Source of the DNA: a virus
Virus record (IMG/VR): IMGVR_UViG_3300017963_000290
Span: 1-62,783 of that record
DNA length: 62,783 bases
Strand: one strand, 5' to 3'
Shown in pieces: positions 41,051 through 48,714 of the stretch. The number at the start of each line of letters is the position of its first letter. The first letter of the stretch is position 1. The position numbers and the translations under genes are program-made. Under the pieces are notes generated by a model, which ran no database searches, was not told where the DNA came from, and saw only the letters and a program-made list of their open reading frames with translations.

Positions 41051-42172
41051 ATGAGGCAAATTCTGAAACTGATGCTCGATATCCGCAAGCACCAACTGTC
41101 AAAGCGAGGCTTGCAAGCGGATCGGATGGCCCAGACCACGCGGATGTTCGAGTATCTGGACACTGAAATGAGCGGCTTTAGCTCGCTCAACAGCAACGAC
41201 GTTCTGCAAGAGGCTCTGGTCTCTCAGGACTTCACCTTTGCGATCATGGAGTTCGTCAATCGCTTGGCGATCCCCGGATACCAGCAACGGCTTTTCAACT
41301 TTGAGCCCCTGGTCTACGTCGATCGCGTGCAAAACTTCCTGCCGCACTACCGTTACCAGAACCGGAACGGCTTTGACGACCTGGAGTATGTGGGCACGCG
41401 GGGACGGTCCCGCACTGGCGGCATCGACGACGCAACCAAGCGGACGCACGCAGTCTACCGGTGGGAAAAGGACATCTCGATTGATTGGGAGACCCTGGTC
41501 AACGACGACTTGGCTTATCTGGAAGAGACTGTGAGGTTGATGGGCGAGGCGGCACGGCGCACCCTGGAACGGTTTGTGAGCCGGATGTACACCAACGCGA
41601 CGAGCATCGCCCGCCTGACCGGTCTTGGGGCCAACTACTCGCAGACCGGGCGGCTGACTACGGCGCGATGGTCTGAATGTCGGATGGCTTTTGCGCAGCG
41701 CGTGAACGCCGGGAACCAACCGATCCGGGCGTCAGCGGAGTACCTTGTGCACCATACCGGACTGCGCGACACGGCGCTCCAGATCCTACGCTCTACACAG
41801 GTCGCGGAGTTGATGACGAACGCTGTGAACGTGATCAACTTTACGCCGATCGAAGATCCGCACATGGCCGGCACTGCGCCCAACTTGCCGTGGTATGGCT
41901 TTACCCGGTGGCAGGACAACAACATCCGCCCGTTTGCGCTGGTGCGCCTCCGTGGATGGGATGGTCCGCGAGTCTACCGCAAGCGCTCCGACGTCGAGGC
42001 TGTGACCTCTTTGACCGGAGCGGGGACTGCCGTCTCTCCCGCGTTTGGAGACTTTGAGACCGGCAACATCACCCTGAAGATCCGCGATATCTGGGGCACG
42101 TACATCGACGGCACGGAAGGCAACCTGTGGGACTTCCGGGGCGCGTACTACTCCAGCGGAACCGTCGCCTAG
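41051..42172 (+). CDS. Major capsid protein, HK97-like (373 aa)
   Basis: The right length and position, a few hundred bases after the protease-scaffold. Helical N-terminal arm (about 1-50), then VYVDRVQNFLPHYRY and YRWEKDISIDWE strands of the P-loop and spine helix, and FGDFETGNITLKIRDIWG near the end. ATG 41051 follows AAGGAGA. Predicted from context and fold signature, not by a strict motif. Confidence 0.78.
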   Translation: MRQILKLMLDIRKHQLSKRGLQADRMAQTTRMFEYLDTEMSGFSSLNSNDVLQEALVSQDFTFAIMEFVNRLAIPGYQQRLFNFEPLVYVDRVQNFLPHYRYQNRNGFDDLEYVGTRGRSRTGGIDDATKRTHAVYRWEKDISIDWETLVNDDLAYLEETVRLMGEAARRTLERFVSRMYTNATSIARLTGLGANYSQTGRLTTARWSECRMAFAQRVNAGNQPIRASAEYLVHHTGLRDTALQILRSTQVAELMTNAVNVINFTPIEDPHMAGTAPNLPWYGFTRWQDNNIRPFALVRLRGWDGPRVYRKRSDVEAVTSLTGAGTAVSPAFGDFETGNITLKIRDIWGTYIDGTEGNLWDFRGAYYSSGTVA

Positions 42173-42192
42173 CGGCGGAGAAAGGCCCAACT

Positions 42193-42621
42193 GTGGCAAA
42201 ACAGACGATTGCAGACCTGCAATCACAGATCAATCAATTGACTGCGCTCTTGGTGAGTCAAGGCATTCGCGTGCCGGGCTCTCTAGGGCCAGTATCGGAA
42301 GAGCCAGAAGAGCGGGCGGATTTCATCGAGTTTGGCAGTGCGCGGCATGCGTCTCTCTTGGGCATTATCGTCTTGGAGAACCTGGACGAGGCCGGAGAGC
42401 GCGAGGTCTACGAGAGCCGGACAACTGGCAAGATGTACGTTCTGGAGGATGAACCGGCAGCGCTACGGCGAGCGCCGGGGCGCTCCATCAAGGACGCGGT
42501 GATAGCTGAATTGCGACAGAAAGTCGCGCAATTCGAGGCTGGACCTCCGCCTATCCCAGAAAACGCGCCGGGCTTGTGGTCTCCTAACCCGCTCCCTGAC
42601 GTGACTTCCGAGATTCTATAA
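42193..42621 (+). CDS. Hypothetical head protein (142 aa)
   Basis: GTG 42193 after AAAGG. Predicted coiled-coil N-terminus (ADLQSQINQLTALL), then a small domain. Could be a head accessory protein. Confidence 0.6.
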   Translation: MAKQTIADLQSQINQLTALLVSQGIRVPGSLGPVSEEPEERADFIEFGSARHASLLGIIVLENLDEAGEREVYESRTTGKMYVLEDEPAALRRAPGRSIKDAVIAELRQKVAQFEAGPPPIPENAPGLWSPNPLPDVTSEIL

Positions 42622-42633
42622 AGGAGCAGAGCT

Positions 42634-43578
42634 ATGGTTCAAGGTCCATTTTCTGGAACCTGGCCGCAGACGTTCAAGATCCCGCCCATGTTCGGCGGGC
42701 AAATCGGCGTGCCTGGATCGGATACGCCGCAAGGTGTGCGGCTTGCCCCTCAAGGGCTGGTCTACTATGTAGACGCAAGCCACGGTAGGGCCAACGATAA
42801 CAACGACGGCACTGACCCGGACAACCCTCTTGCGACGATCCAACAGGCGATCACGCTCAACAACGCAACGATCACCTGGGCGAACACTCCGCCTTACGTG
42901 GGGGTAAACACGATCGTCATCTCCCCTGGAACGTATGCGGAGAATCTTACCCCTCCCTACTACTGCCGGATCATCGGGCTTGGGTTGGCGACGGGGAACA
43001 CAACGGATGTATGCGTTGACATCCATCCAGCATCGGGATCCGCTCTTGCGGGCACCGGCTTGGCATGCCACTGGTACAACATCCGTTTCACGACGGACAC
43101 GGCAGCGCCGGTCATCGACTTTGGCGTGATGAACTCGGTGATTATCGAGCAGTGCGCGATCACGGACGGCAACCCTGGACTTGCGACGGTCGGGATCGAC
43201 ACGACCAGTGCAAACTCAAGCTGGATCATCAACTGCGTGTTCAAAGGCAACACGAACCCCCTGACTCGCGGCATTCGGTCGACGGGCAACTTTTACTCTT
43301 GTCGGGTGATCGGAAACGAGATCTGCGCTGTCACGACCGGGATCGACTTGTCCGGCGCGGCGCTCGTTGGGAACGCTGTCATTGCCAGAAACATGATCTG
43401 GGGCGGCGGCAGCGTGCTGCTCGGAACCGGGATCGATGACTCGGTGGTGGGTGACTCGTTCTGCGTCGGCAACTGGATCACGGCGACCGACGCGATCAGC
43501 CATGCCGATGCCGCGATGACGCTTGATAACCACGTTCAGAATGCGGGCGTTGGAGCGATCGAAACAGCCGGTACATAA
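42634..43578 (+). CDS. Right-handed beta-helix structural protein A (314 aa)
   Basis: AAAGGAG ribosome site. After a shared opening (PPMFGGQIGVPG, VYYVDASHG) come short repeated beta strands (NSVIIEQCAIT, SWIINCVFKG, YSCRVIGNEI), the signature of a pectate-lyase-like right-handed beta-helix. It lacks an evident catalytic set. It shares its N-terminal plan with the next gene, so the two arose by duplication. Lies right after the capsid genes, so a capsid decoration or fibre is more likely than a free enzyme. Confidence 0.72.
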   Translation: MVQGPFSGTWPQTFKIPPMFGGQIGVPGSDTPQGVRLAPQGLVYYVDASHGRANDNNDGTDPDNPLATIQQAITLNNATITWANTPPYVGVNTIVISPGTYAENLTPPYYCRIIGLGLATGNTTDVCVDIHPASGSALAGTGLACHWYNIRFTTDTAAPVIDFGVMNSVIIEQCAITDGNPGLATVGIDTTSANSSWIINCVFKGNTNPLTRGIRSTGNFYSCRVIGNEICAVTTGIDLSGAALVGNAVIARNMIWGGGSVLLGTGIDDSVVGDSFCVGNWITATDAISHADAAMTLDNHVQNAGVGAIETAGT

Positions 43579-43590
43579 AGGAGATCGGAT

Positions 43591-44583
43591 ATGTCAGGCG
43601 CAAACGTAAACTTTCCGATCCCCATCCTGCAACTGCCGCCCATGTTTCCGGGGCAGTTTGGGGTTCCGGGCACGGGCTCTCCTGAAGGGATGCGCACGGA
43701 CGCGATCGGGGCGATCTACTATGTAGACCCGAACGCGACCGGTGTCACTGACCAGAGGGACGGCACAAACCCGGAATGCCCCTTGCAGACCGTTGCAGCG
43801 GCCTTGACCAAGTGCAACCCGTACAAAAACGATGTGATCGTGGTGATGCCCAACAACTCATGGCAGTACGGCGATGCTACGGATGGGCTCACGACTGCCA
43901 TAGAAGAAGAGGTCACGATTGACGTTCCAGGGGTGCATCTGGTCGGGCTCTCCCGCTCTGGAATGGGCGTCTACTGGTATCCGGCCTCAAACGCCGGGAC
44001 GTGCATCACGGTCTCAGCGATCGATGTGACGATCGAGGGCTTTTTCTTCTCAGAAGGGCCAACTTACACCGGCTGTACGGCAATCTCTGCCGAATGGGAC
44101 GGGGCGACCCTCTTTGGGGAGAACCTGACCGTTCGCAACTGTGTCTTTGATGACACGGTAGACATCGCGATCCAGCTAGAGTACTCCTGGTACTGTGACA
44201 TCCACCACTGCCGGTTTTGGGAGTGCGACCAATACGGGGTCTACACAGCGGCCGCTGGATCCGGAACGGACTATACCGCGATCCACGACAACGAGTTTAT
44301 CGACTGTGGAACGGCGGCGATCGCGCTCTTGGGCGGCGCTGACAACAACTTCATCTACCGAAACCGCATCTTCAACACAAGCGCGCAAGGTGCAGCGGCG
44401 GCGGCAAACGAAGGTATTAACACGACCGGTGGGGCGACGAACCTTGTCACAGAAAACTACCTGTCTTGCCTCTTGCCGGTCCCCGCAAACGGCGATCTGG
44501 ATGACTTTTGCACGGCAGCCGCGACGGACGCTTGGGTAGGCAACTACTGCATGAACGGCTTGCAAGTCACGAATCCGACCTAA
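43591..44583 (+). CDS. Right-handed beta-helix structural protein B (330 aa)
   Basis: Paralogue of the preceding gene: PPMFPGQFGVPG at the N-terminus, then YYVDPNATG and repeated coil strands (NLTVRNCVFDD, WYCDIHHCRFWEC, TAIHDNEFIDC, NFIYRNRIFN). Cys and Asn ladders are typical of stacked coils. No catalytic residues recognised. Confidence 0.72.
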   Translation: MSGANVNFPIPILQLPPMFPGQFGVPGTGSPEGMRTDAIGAIYYVDPNATGVTDQRDGTNPECPLQTVAAALTKCNPYKNDVIVVMPNNSWQYGDATDGLTTAIEEEVTIDVPGVHLVGLSRSGMGVYWYPASNAGTCITVSAIDVTIEGFFFSEGPTYTGCTAISAEWDGATLFGENLTVRNCVFDDTVDIAIQLEYSWYCDIHHCRFWECDQYGVYTAAAGSGTDYTAIHDNEFIDCGTAAIALLGGADNNFIYRNRIFNTSAQGAAAAANEGINTTGGATNLVTENYLSCLLPVPANGDLDDFCTAAATDAWVGNYCMNGLQVTNPT

Positions 44584-44592
44584 AGGGGATCT

Positions 44593-45276
44593 ATGGCAAC
44601 AGAAGCCTGGATACTTGAAAAGGCCACAATCGGAGAAGGGGATCAGGTTGCGAACTCGCTTGCTCAGAGGATCCTTGACCTTGCAACTTCGGTCGCGGCC
44701 CTGGACACGTCCGACATCGCGACGATCTTGGGCTACACCCAAAAGATCGACTCGCTGGCGACGGATGGGCTTGCAGGGGTCTCAAACTCGTTGGCCTATC
44801 GGGTGCACGAGATCGAGCGTCACCTGCACAGCGGTGCACGGTGGTTTGAGACGGCAGCGGTTCCAGACGGAGAGGTCCACGTTGCGGACAGCATTGGATC
44901 CGGATCCGGCGCTTTTCGGGCGGATGCTGGAAACGATACGTGGGGCTCTTGGGTACAGGTGCTTGGAAGTGACGATACGCCAACAGTTGAGGGAAAAGCG
45001 TACTTTGATCCGCACCAACTGATCATAGAGGACACAGAGCGGGCAAGCACGTACTTTTTGCAGTTTACGCGTGGAACCTCTGGGGCGGCGGGCCTTGCGG
45101 CTGGCACCTACACCGAGCTTGTCTATGGGGCATCTGTCCAAAAAGAAACAGGAATCATCACCGTACAGACCGGACGCGCACCTTCCGGATCAAAGCTCTG
45201 GTGGCGCGTAATGTGTCCAGGACAAAACACTGGTTGGATGGATGCCTACATAGGGATTCATGAATACGAGGGCTGA
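44593..45276 (+). CDS. Structural protein (227 aa)
   Basis: Helical first 80 residues and a beta-rich remainder. Starts ten bases after the beta-helix gene. Possibly a fibre tip or decoration protein; no family recognised. Confidence 0.6.
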   Translation: MATEAWILEKATIGEGDQVANSLAQRILDLATSVAALDTSDIATILGYTQKIDSLATDGLAGVSNSLAYRVHEIERHLHSGARWFETAAVPDGEVHVADSIGSGSGAFRADAGNDTWGSWVQVLGSDDTPTVEGKAYFDPHQLIIEDTERASTYFLQFTRGTSGAAGLAAGTYTELVYGASVQKETGIITVQTGRAPSGSKLWWRVMCPGQNTGWMDAYIGIHEYEG

Positions 45277-45277
45277 T

Positions 45278-45463
45278 ATGGACGCAAGAGCACAAAAACT
45301 CGCTATCAAGCTGAAAGACGCAGAAACCGCGCACGCTTTAGTGCGGGCCGGTTTCGACACTCCAGCCAAGATCAAACGGGCCAAGGACGCGGATCTGACC
45401 ACTATCCCTGGCATCGGCAAAGCGCGCCTTGACAAGGTGCGCGCAAGGTGCCCACGGCAGTAG
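45278..45463 (+). CDS. Helix-hairpin-helix protein (61 aa)
   Basis: DLTTIPGIGKARLDKVRARC is a helix-hairpin-helix DNA-binding motif (residues about 39-58). Tiny and alone; GAGGG lies before ATG 45278. Similar small HhH proteins occur near head genes of some phages. Confidence 0.65.
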   Translation: MDARAQKLAIKLKDAETAHALVRAGFDTPAKIKRAKDADLTTIPGIGKARLDKVRARCPRQ

Positions 45464-45481
45464 GCACAGAAAGGTCTCGAC

Positions 45482-46819
45482 GTGTCAGAATCACAGGGAA
45501 GGCAATCAACGGTGCTGATTGCGATTTTGCACATGGGTCGCGTATGCACAGAACTGGCATCATGGGCGGCATACGTAGCAGCGACAGAGCGCCGCTATCC
45601 TTTAACAATTCAGTGGTTTGGGAATGACGCGCAAGCCGTACCCCATTCCTCCAACCGAAACCGCATTTTGAGGGAGACGCCGGCTGACTTTTCCGGTGTC
45701 TTGATGTTGGACGCGGACACAGTGCCCCATCCGAGAACGGTAGACATTCCTTTGCTCGGAAAGGACATCTTGCTTGCCCCTTGTCCCATCTGGAGACCTG
45801 ACGACGACTATGGACCGATTGTAACCAACCTGGTCCCCTACGGGGCCAAAGAGGGCAACATGGACGGCGCCACACTGCCCATTGGTGCGCCGATCGTGAG
45901 CAGGATTAAGGAAGGTGGGACCGGGTGCATCTGGATCAGCAACAACGTTATACGACACCCTGACATGCGTGCCCCGTTCAAGTTTGAGACGGACGACGAT
46001 GGGATAACAGTCATCGGAGAGGATCACGCCTTTTGTCGGCGGGCAACAGAAGCAGGGTTCGAGATCTGGGGCGGCATGGCCTACGTGATGGGGCACATCA
46101 AGGCGATCAACTTGACCACCTGCTACGATGCGTTTCATCCCATCACAGGCCGGAAGCCGGAGATTGTCATCACCGGGACCGGGCGCAATGGATCAGGGTA
46201 CGCCGCAAGTCGTCTGACCGTTGCAGGTCTGCCTACCGGGCATGAATCCGTGTTCATGTATCGCGGGCTGGACTCCGCCAAGGAGAGAATGGGCCGGGCG
46301 GCACAGTTGCGCGCCGACTCGTCTTGGATGGCAGCGCCTTATCTGGACGATCCTTTCCTTGAGAATACGCTGATCGTTCATCAAGTGAGGCATCCGGGCA
46401 AGGTGCTGGCCTCTTGGGTTCGAGAGCCCACGCAAACCACGCCGCGCTACTGGCACTTCCTGCTCGAACACTTGCCGGAACTGGAAAAGATTGAGGACGA
46501 GATCACCCGTTGTGCTGCGCGGTATGTGCTCTGGAATCAGATGGTAGAACTGCGGGGCAACGGCAGAATCATCTACCGGTGGCGGCTGGAGGACGGAGAA
46601 AAAGGAGAGAAAGCCCTGCTCCAGACACTCATCGATCGGGAGATTCTTCCGCCTGGTGCGATGTTCCGCCCCTACATCCCCAACAAAACGGCCAATGCGC
46701 ACAATCAAGGGGCACAGCCGAAGTTTATCACGCTTGACCAGATTCAAGAACCCTGGAGATCGCATATCCACGAAATGGCGGAGCGCTACGGCTACGAGAA
46801 TTGGGAGCAGGAGAAGTAG
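45482..46819 (+). CDS. Glycosyltransferase fused to a sulfotransferase (445 aa)
   Basis: Residues 1 to about 215 are a GT-A type glycosyltransferase: LMLDADT (77-80, the metal-binding DxD), NRNRIL, a GEDHAFCRRATEAGFEIW stretch as in GT2 enzymes. Residues about 226-445 are a PAPS-dependent sulfotransferase: TGTGRNGSGY (231-240) as the 5'-phosphosulfate loop and VRHPGKVLASW (302-312) as the 3'-phosphate motif. Both halves keep their key residues. GTG 45482 follows AAAGG. Lies between virion genes, so a role in decorating a virion glycan is likely. I know of no described phage fusion of this kind. Confidence 0.75.
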   Translation: MSESQGRQSTVLIAILHMGRVCTELASWAAYVAATERRYPLTIQWFGNDAQAVPHSSNRNRILRETPADFSGVLMLDADTVPHPRTVDIPLLGKDILLAPCPIWRPDDDYGPIVTNLVPYGAKEGNMDGATLPIGAPIVSRIKEGGTGCIWISNNVIRHPDMRAPFKFETDDDGITVIGEDHAFCRRATEAGFEIWGGMAYVMGHIKAINLTTCYDAFHPITGRKPEIVITGTGRNGSGYAASRLTVAGLPTGHESVFMYRGLDSAKERMGRAAQLRADSSWMAAPYLDDPFLENTLIVHQVRHPGKVLASWVREPTQTTPRYWHFLLEHLPELEKIEDEITRCAARYVLWNQMVELRGNGRIIYRWRLEDGEKGEKALLQTLIDREILPPGAMFRPYIPNKTANAHNQGAQPKFITLDQIQEPWRSHIHEMAERYGYENWEQEK

Positions 46820-47488
46820 ATGGGTTGCGGGAGCAGGTTTGCGGAGGCTTGGGAGTTTGCCGCGTTCTGGTGTGTAGAGCAGCTTCTTGCCGGGACACAC
46901 GGCGGAGCAGGTCCGGCAGACGCGGCTTTGTCGGACATTACGCAACAGTTCCGCACCAAGGGAGTGCAAGCCAACCGGGGCTTTGTTCTGTACAATGTGA
47001 CACAAAGCACCAGCGGGCAAGTGACGGCTGTCACAGAAACGTCACTCACGGCGACCGGTGTCACGTGGGCAGCGGGGGACACGTTTCGGATCACGCTGAT
47101 CAACGGCACGGAGATCGCCAACATCGAGCACTGGCTTGACGTAGCAGCGGGCGACGTGCACGCGGCAATGATGGCGGCGGATGCGTGCGATTGCACCTTG
47201 CGGACTGGTGCAAGTGCCTATCTGGGTAAGCTCAATATCATCGACGCTGCGGCCTACTACTCGTGCAAGTGTGCCAACACCTACATATCAGACAGCCAAA
47301 AGCAAGCGCTCTTGCAATGGGTCGGCGCGCAACTGACGATGATCGCGACCGGTGTCACGGAGCTATGCTCTGGGGAGACAGGATCAAACTTTCCGGCGAT
47401 GGGATGGGCGCAACAAGCCGTCACAGACTTTGCAGCGGCGACGATTATCATCAACGATCTGATGCGTAACTCGGAGGATGCTGGATAG
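46820..47488 (+). CDS. Head-tail connector protein, gp6-like (222 aa)
   Basis: Follows the transferase gene with no gap. Composition and place (head side of the neck) fit a head-completion adaptor. Central helices (IEHWLDVAAGDVHAAMMAA) and a Cys-rich middle. Position-based. Confidence 0.6.
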   Translation: MGCGSRFAEAWEFAAFWCVEQLLAGTHGGAGPADAALSDITQQFRTKGVQANRGFVLYNVTQSTSGQVTAVTETSLTATGVTWAAGDTFRITLINGTEIANIEHWLDVAAGDVHAAMMAADACDCTLRTGASAYLGKLNIIDAAAYYSCKCANTYISDSQKQALLQWVGAQLTMIATGVTELCSGETGSNFPAMGWAQQAVTDFAAATIIINDLMRNSEDAG

Positions 47489-47796
47489 TGGCTTGAGGCG
47501 GAGGCTATGCAGCGCGGGGCGTTGCGAAAAAGGAAGAGCCGCCCCCGCCTTGGCCGGGGGAGAACGGCTGGCTACGTATAAGGTATCTTGGAGGCGCACG
47601 TATCGCGAGAGCCTGGACCGGGCAATACACCGGTCAAGCGTATTGGTTCGGGGGAGACAGGCGGAGCGGGTACGTCGATGCAAGAGACGGTCTAAAATTC
47701 TTGTTCCCGCGAACGACAGGCGGGGCAAGTCCGGTTTTTGAGGTCTACAATGCAAGTGTCAGCCAAGCGATTGAGCAAGCGAAAAAAAGCATCTGA
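47488..47796 (+). pseudogene. Neck (stopper-like) protein with an in-frame TGA at codon 3
   Basis: GTG 47488 has GGAGG ten bases upstream and overlaps the previous stop, but codon 3 is TGA (47494-47496). From there the frame is open to TGA 47794 and reads like a real protein (EPPPPWPGENGWLRIRYLGG, GYVDARDGLKFLFPRTTGG). A Trp codon (TGG) at codon 3 would restore 102 residues. No later start codon is available in the frame. Essential neck proteins are rarely lost, so readthrough, a suppressor or sequence error must be considered. Confidence 0.6.
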
Positions 47797-48346
47797 TTGG
47801 GGCTCTGCGGTGATCCATGAGATCATAGATGAGACCTTGCGCGAGCCTGGCTTCCAAAGGGAGCCCAAGGCGATCGTCGCGAACTGGCGCAACAAGCCCA
47901 AGTTTACGGTTGAGGCCGCGCTGAACGCCATCATAAGTGGAGCTCTAACTGTCCGGTACATCGTCAAAGGCACAGACCTTGCGCGCAATATCTGGCGCTG
48001 GCTGAACGAGGGCACAAAACCGCACAAGATCAGGGCCAAGAACGCGCCCACGCTCGTTTTTCAATGGGGCGGGCCGGGCAGCTACAATCCAAAGACCAAG
48101 CCGGGCGGGGCAACGTTGCAGTATGGCGGGCCGGGGACCGTTTCGGGCGGAGAGACACACAGACCGGTGGAGGTTGACCATCCGGGCAACGAGGCCAGGG
48201 AGTTCTACGTCTACCTTGGCGGAGAGTTGTTGCCAACCTGGAGAGGAAATATCCGAACGGCAATCAGTCGGGCAATGGGCAACGTGTCTCGTGGAAAGGA
48301 ATACCCCCCGATTGGGGCCAGTGAAAAGGTGGTGAGGAGCAAATGA
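47750..48346 (+). CDS. Tail completion/minor tail protein, HK97 gp10-like (198 aa)
   Basis: Basic protein in the place of the gp10-like tail completion protein. ATG 47750 overlaps the preceding gene. KFTVEAALNAIISGALTVRYIVKG and TRPH-like basic strands. Position-based assignment. Confidence 0.6.
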   Translation: MQVSAKRLSKRKKASDWGSAVIHEIIDETLREPGFQREPKAIVANWRNKPKFTVEAALNAIISGALTVRYIVKGTDLARNIWRWLNEGTKPHKIRAKNAPTLVFQWGGPGSYNPKTKPGGATLQYGGPGTVSGGETHRPVEVDHPGNEAREFYVYLGGELLPTWRGNIRTAISRAMGNVSRGKEYPPIGASEKVVRSK

Positions 48347-48714
48347 GTGACGGTACAACAGTTGTCGAGATGGAGCCTGTAAAGGTTGTTTTTGAGAAGG
48401 GACAATCAGCGCTTGTCGAATGGGCTGACGTCCGGCGCTCGCTTGTTCCTGCAATCGAGATCAAGGCCGGGCACGTCCGCCTTGATACGCTGCTCGAATG
48501 CCCCACCTACGGGATCGATTGGGAAGAGTATTTGAGCGTCGATCTCGACAGCAACGAGCTTGCCCTTAAGTTGCGCAAGGCTGGTATCTGGACGTTGGAG
48601 GATCTGCAAACGAAAGACCGTGTTGTCGCTCGGATTGCAGTCAATATAATCGGAAAAGCGGTCTGGGACGCGGCAAAACGCGCCACAGCCAAGGGAGTTA
48701 GAAAAGATGGCTGA
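48343..48714 (+). CDS. Tail terminator-like or minor tail protein (123 aa)
   Basis: ATGA overlap start; immediately before the tail tube gene, where tail terminators usually lie. Mixed fold. Position-based. Confidence 0.5.
   Translation: MSDGTTVVEMEPVKVVFEKGQSALVEWADVRRSLVPAIEIKAGHVRLDTLLECPTYGIDWEEYLSVDLDSNELALKLRKAGIWTLEDLQTKDRVVARIAVNIIGKAVWDAAKRATAKGVRKDG

Noticed and set aside
47478-47741. Alternative open frame (ATG 47478) for the neck gene region
   Set aside because: Very Arg/Cys-rich and unlike a protein; the frame at 47488 reads as a normal domain despite its TGA.
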